Of a DNA stretch of 21,749 nucleotides, positions 21,749 through 21,749 are shown piece by piece (position 1 is the first letter of the stretch; every line of letters starts with the position of its first letter). The stretch spans positions 15,243-36,991 of the forward strand of contig NZ_DAXS01000034.1 in assembly GCF_002506515.1 (NCBI RefSeq), given 5' to 3'. Position numbers and translations under genes: made by a program. This DNA is from Caldivirga sp. UBA161 (GTDB taxonomy: Archaea; Thermoproteota; Thermoprotei; Thermoproteales; Thermocladiaceae). Under the pieces are notes generated by a model. It was not told where the DNA came from, ran no database searches, and saw only the letters and a program-made list of their open reading frames with translations.

Positions 21749-21749
21749 C

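Overview
The window looks like a chromosomal segment of a thermophilic crenarchaeon, most likely a Thermoproteales member of the Caldivirga/Vulcanisaeta type. The reasons are an AT-leaning sequence with AGG-dominated arginine codons; GTG and TTG starts; TATA-like boxes about 25-30 nt upstream of start codons (leaderless genes); archaeal aIF5A, archaeal TyrRS, archaeal-type cytidylate kinase and an L34e-like zinc ribbon; a geranylgeranyl-reductase-family flavoprotein; a prepilin with an archaeal class III signal; a tRNA with an intron; and IS200/IS605 remnants. Genus-level assignment is inference.

Left part (1-6400): an AT-rich gene-poor edge that starts inside the 3' tail of a decayed tnpB, then a plus-strand carbohydrate-like cluster: a metal-dependent amidohydrolase, a translationally coupled paralogue that has lost its metal ligands, a DegT/DnrJ-type sugar aminotransferase and a large GH35 beta-galactosidase-like enzyme. 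The last two have their own promoter-like signals. A joint function in amino-sugar or glycan metabolism is inferred from position only.

Middle (6400-13600): an intron-containing tRNA-Pro(UGG); a small unknown gene; a minus-strand L34e-like/cytidylate kinase pair; a NitT/TauT-type ABC transporter (ATPase plus a double-length fused permease, no binding protein) with a perfect interrupted palindrome at the predicted transcription start; aIF5A divergent from tyrosyl-tRNA synthetase; and an FAD-dependent geranylgeranyl-reductase-family gene whose 3' end overlaps that of TyrRS.

Region 13600-17500 is bracketed by two decayed tnpB genes with recognisable right-end hairpins, both pointing outward. 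Between them lie a SAMHD1-like HD phosphohydrolase, an alpha/beta-hydrolase-fold protein that lacks the catalytic Ser and His, and a two-gene operon of a zinc-ribbon protein and a secreted, membrane-anchored, sequon-rich protein.

Right part (17500-21749): a small membrane protein, an archaeal prepilin and a divergent secretion ATPase separated by a palindromic control region, seryl-tRNA synthetase, and at the right edge the 3' end of an MNT-type nucleotidyltransferase followed by a HEPN gene that carries a frameshift. The best candidates for something less ordinary are the pilin/ATPase unit with two palindromes, the active/inactive amidohydrolase pair, the pseudo-hydrolase next to the HD enzyme, the very short L34e-like protein and the broken HEPN gene. 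I did not see a CRISPR array or an obviously new defence system.
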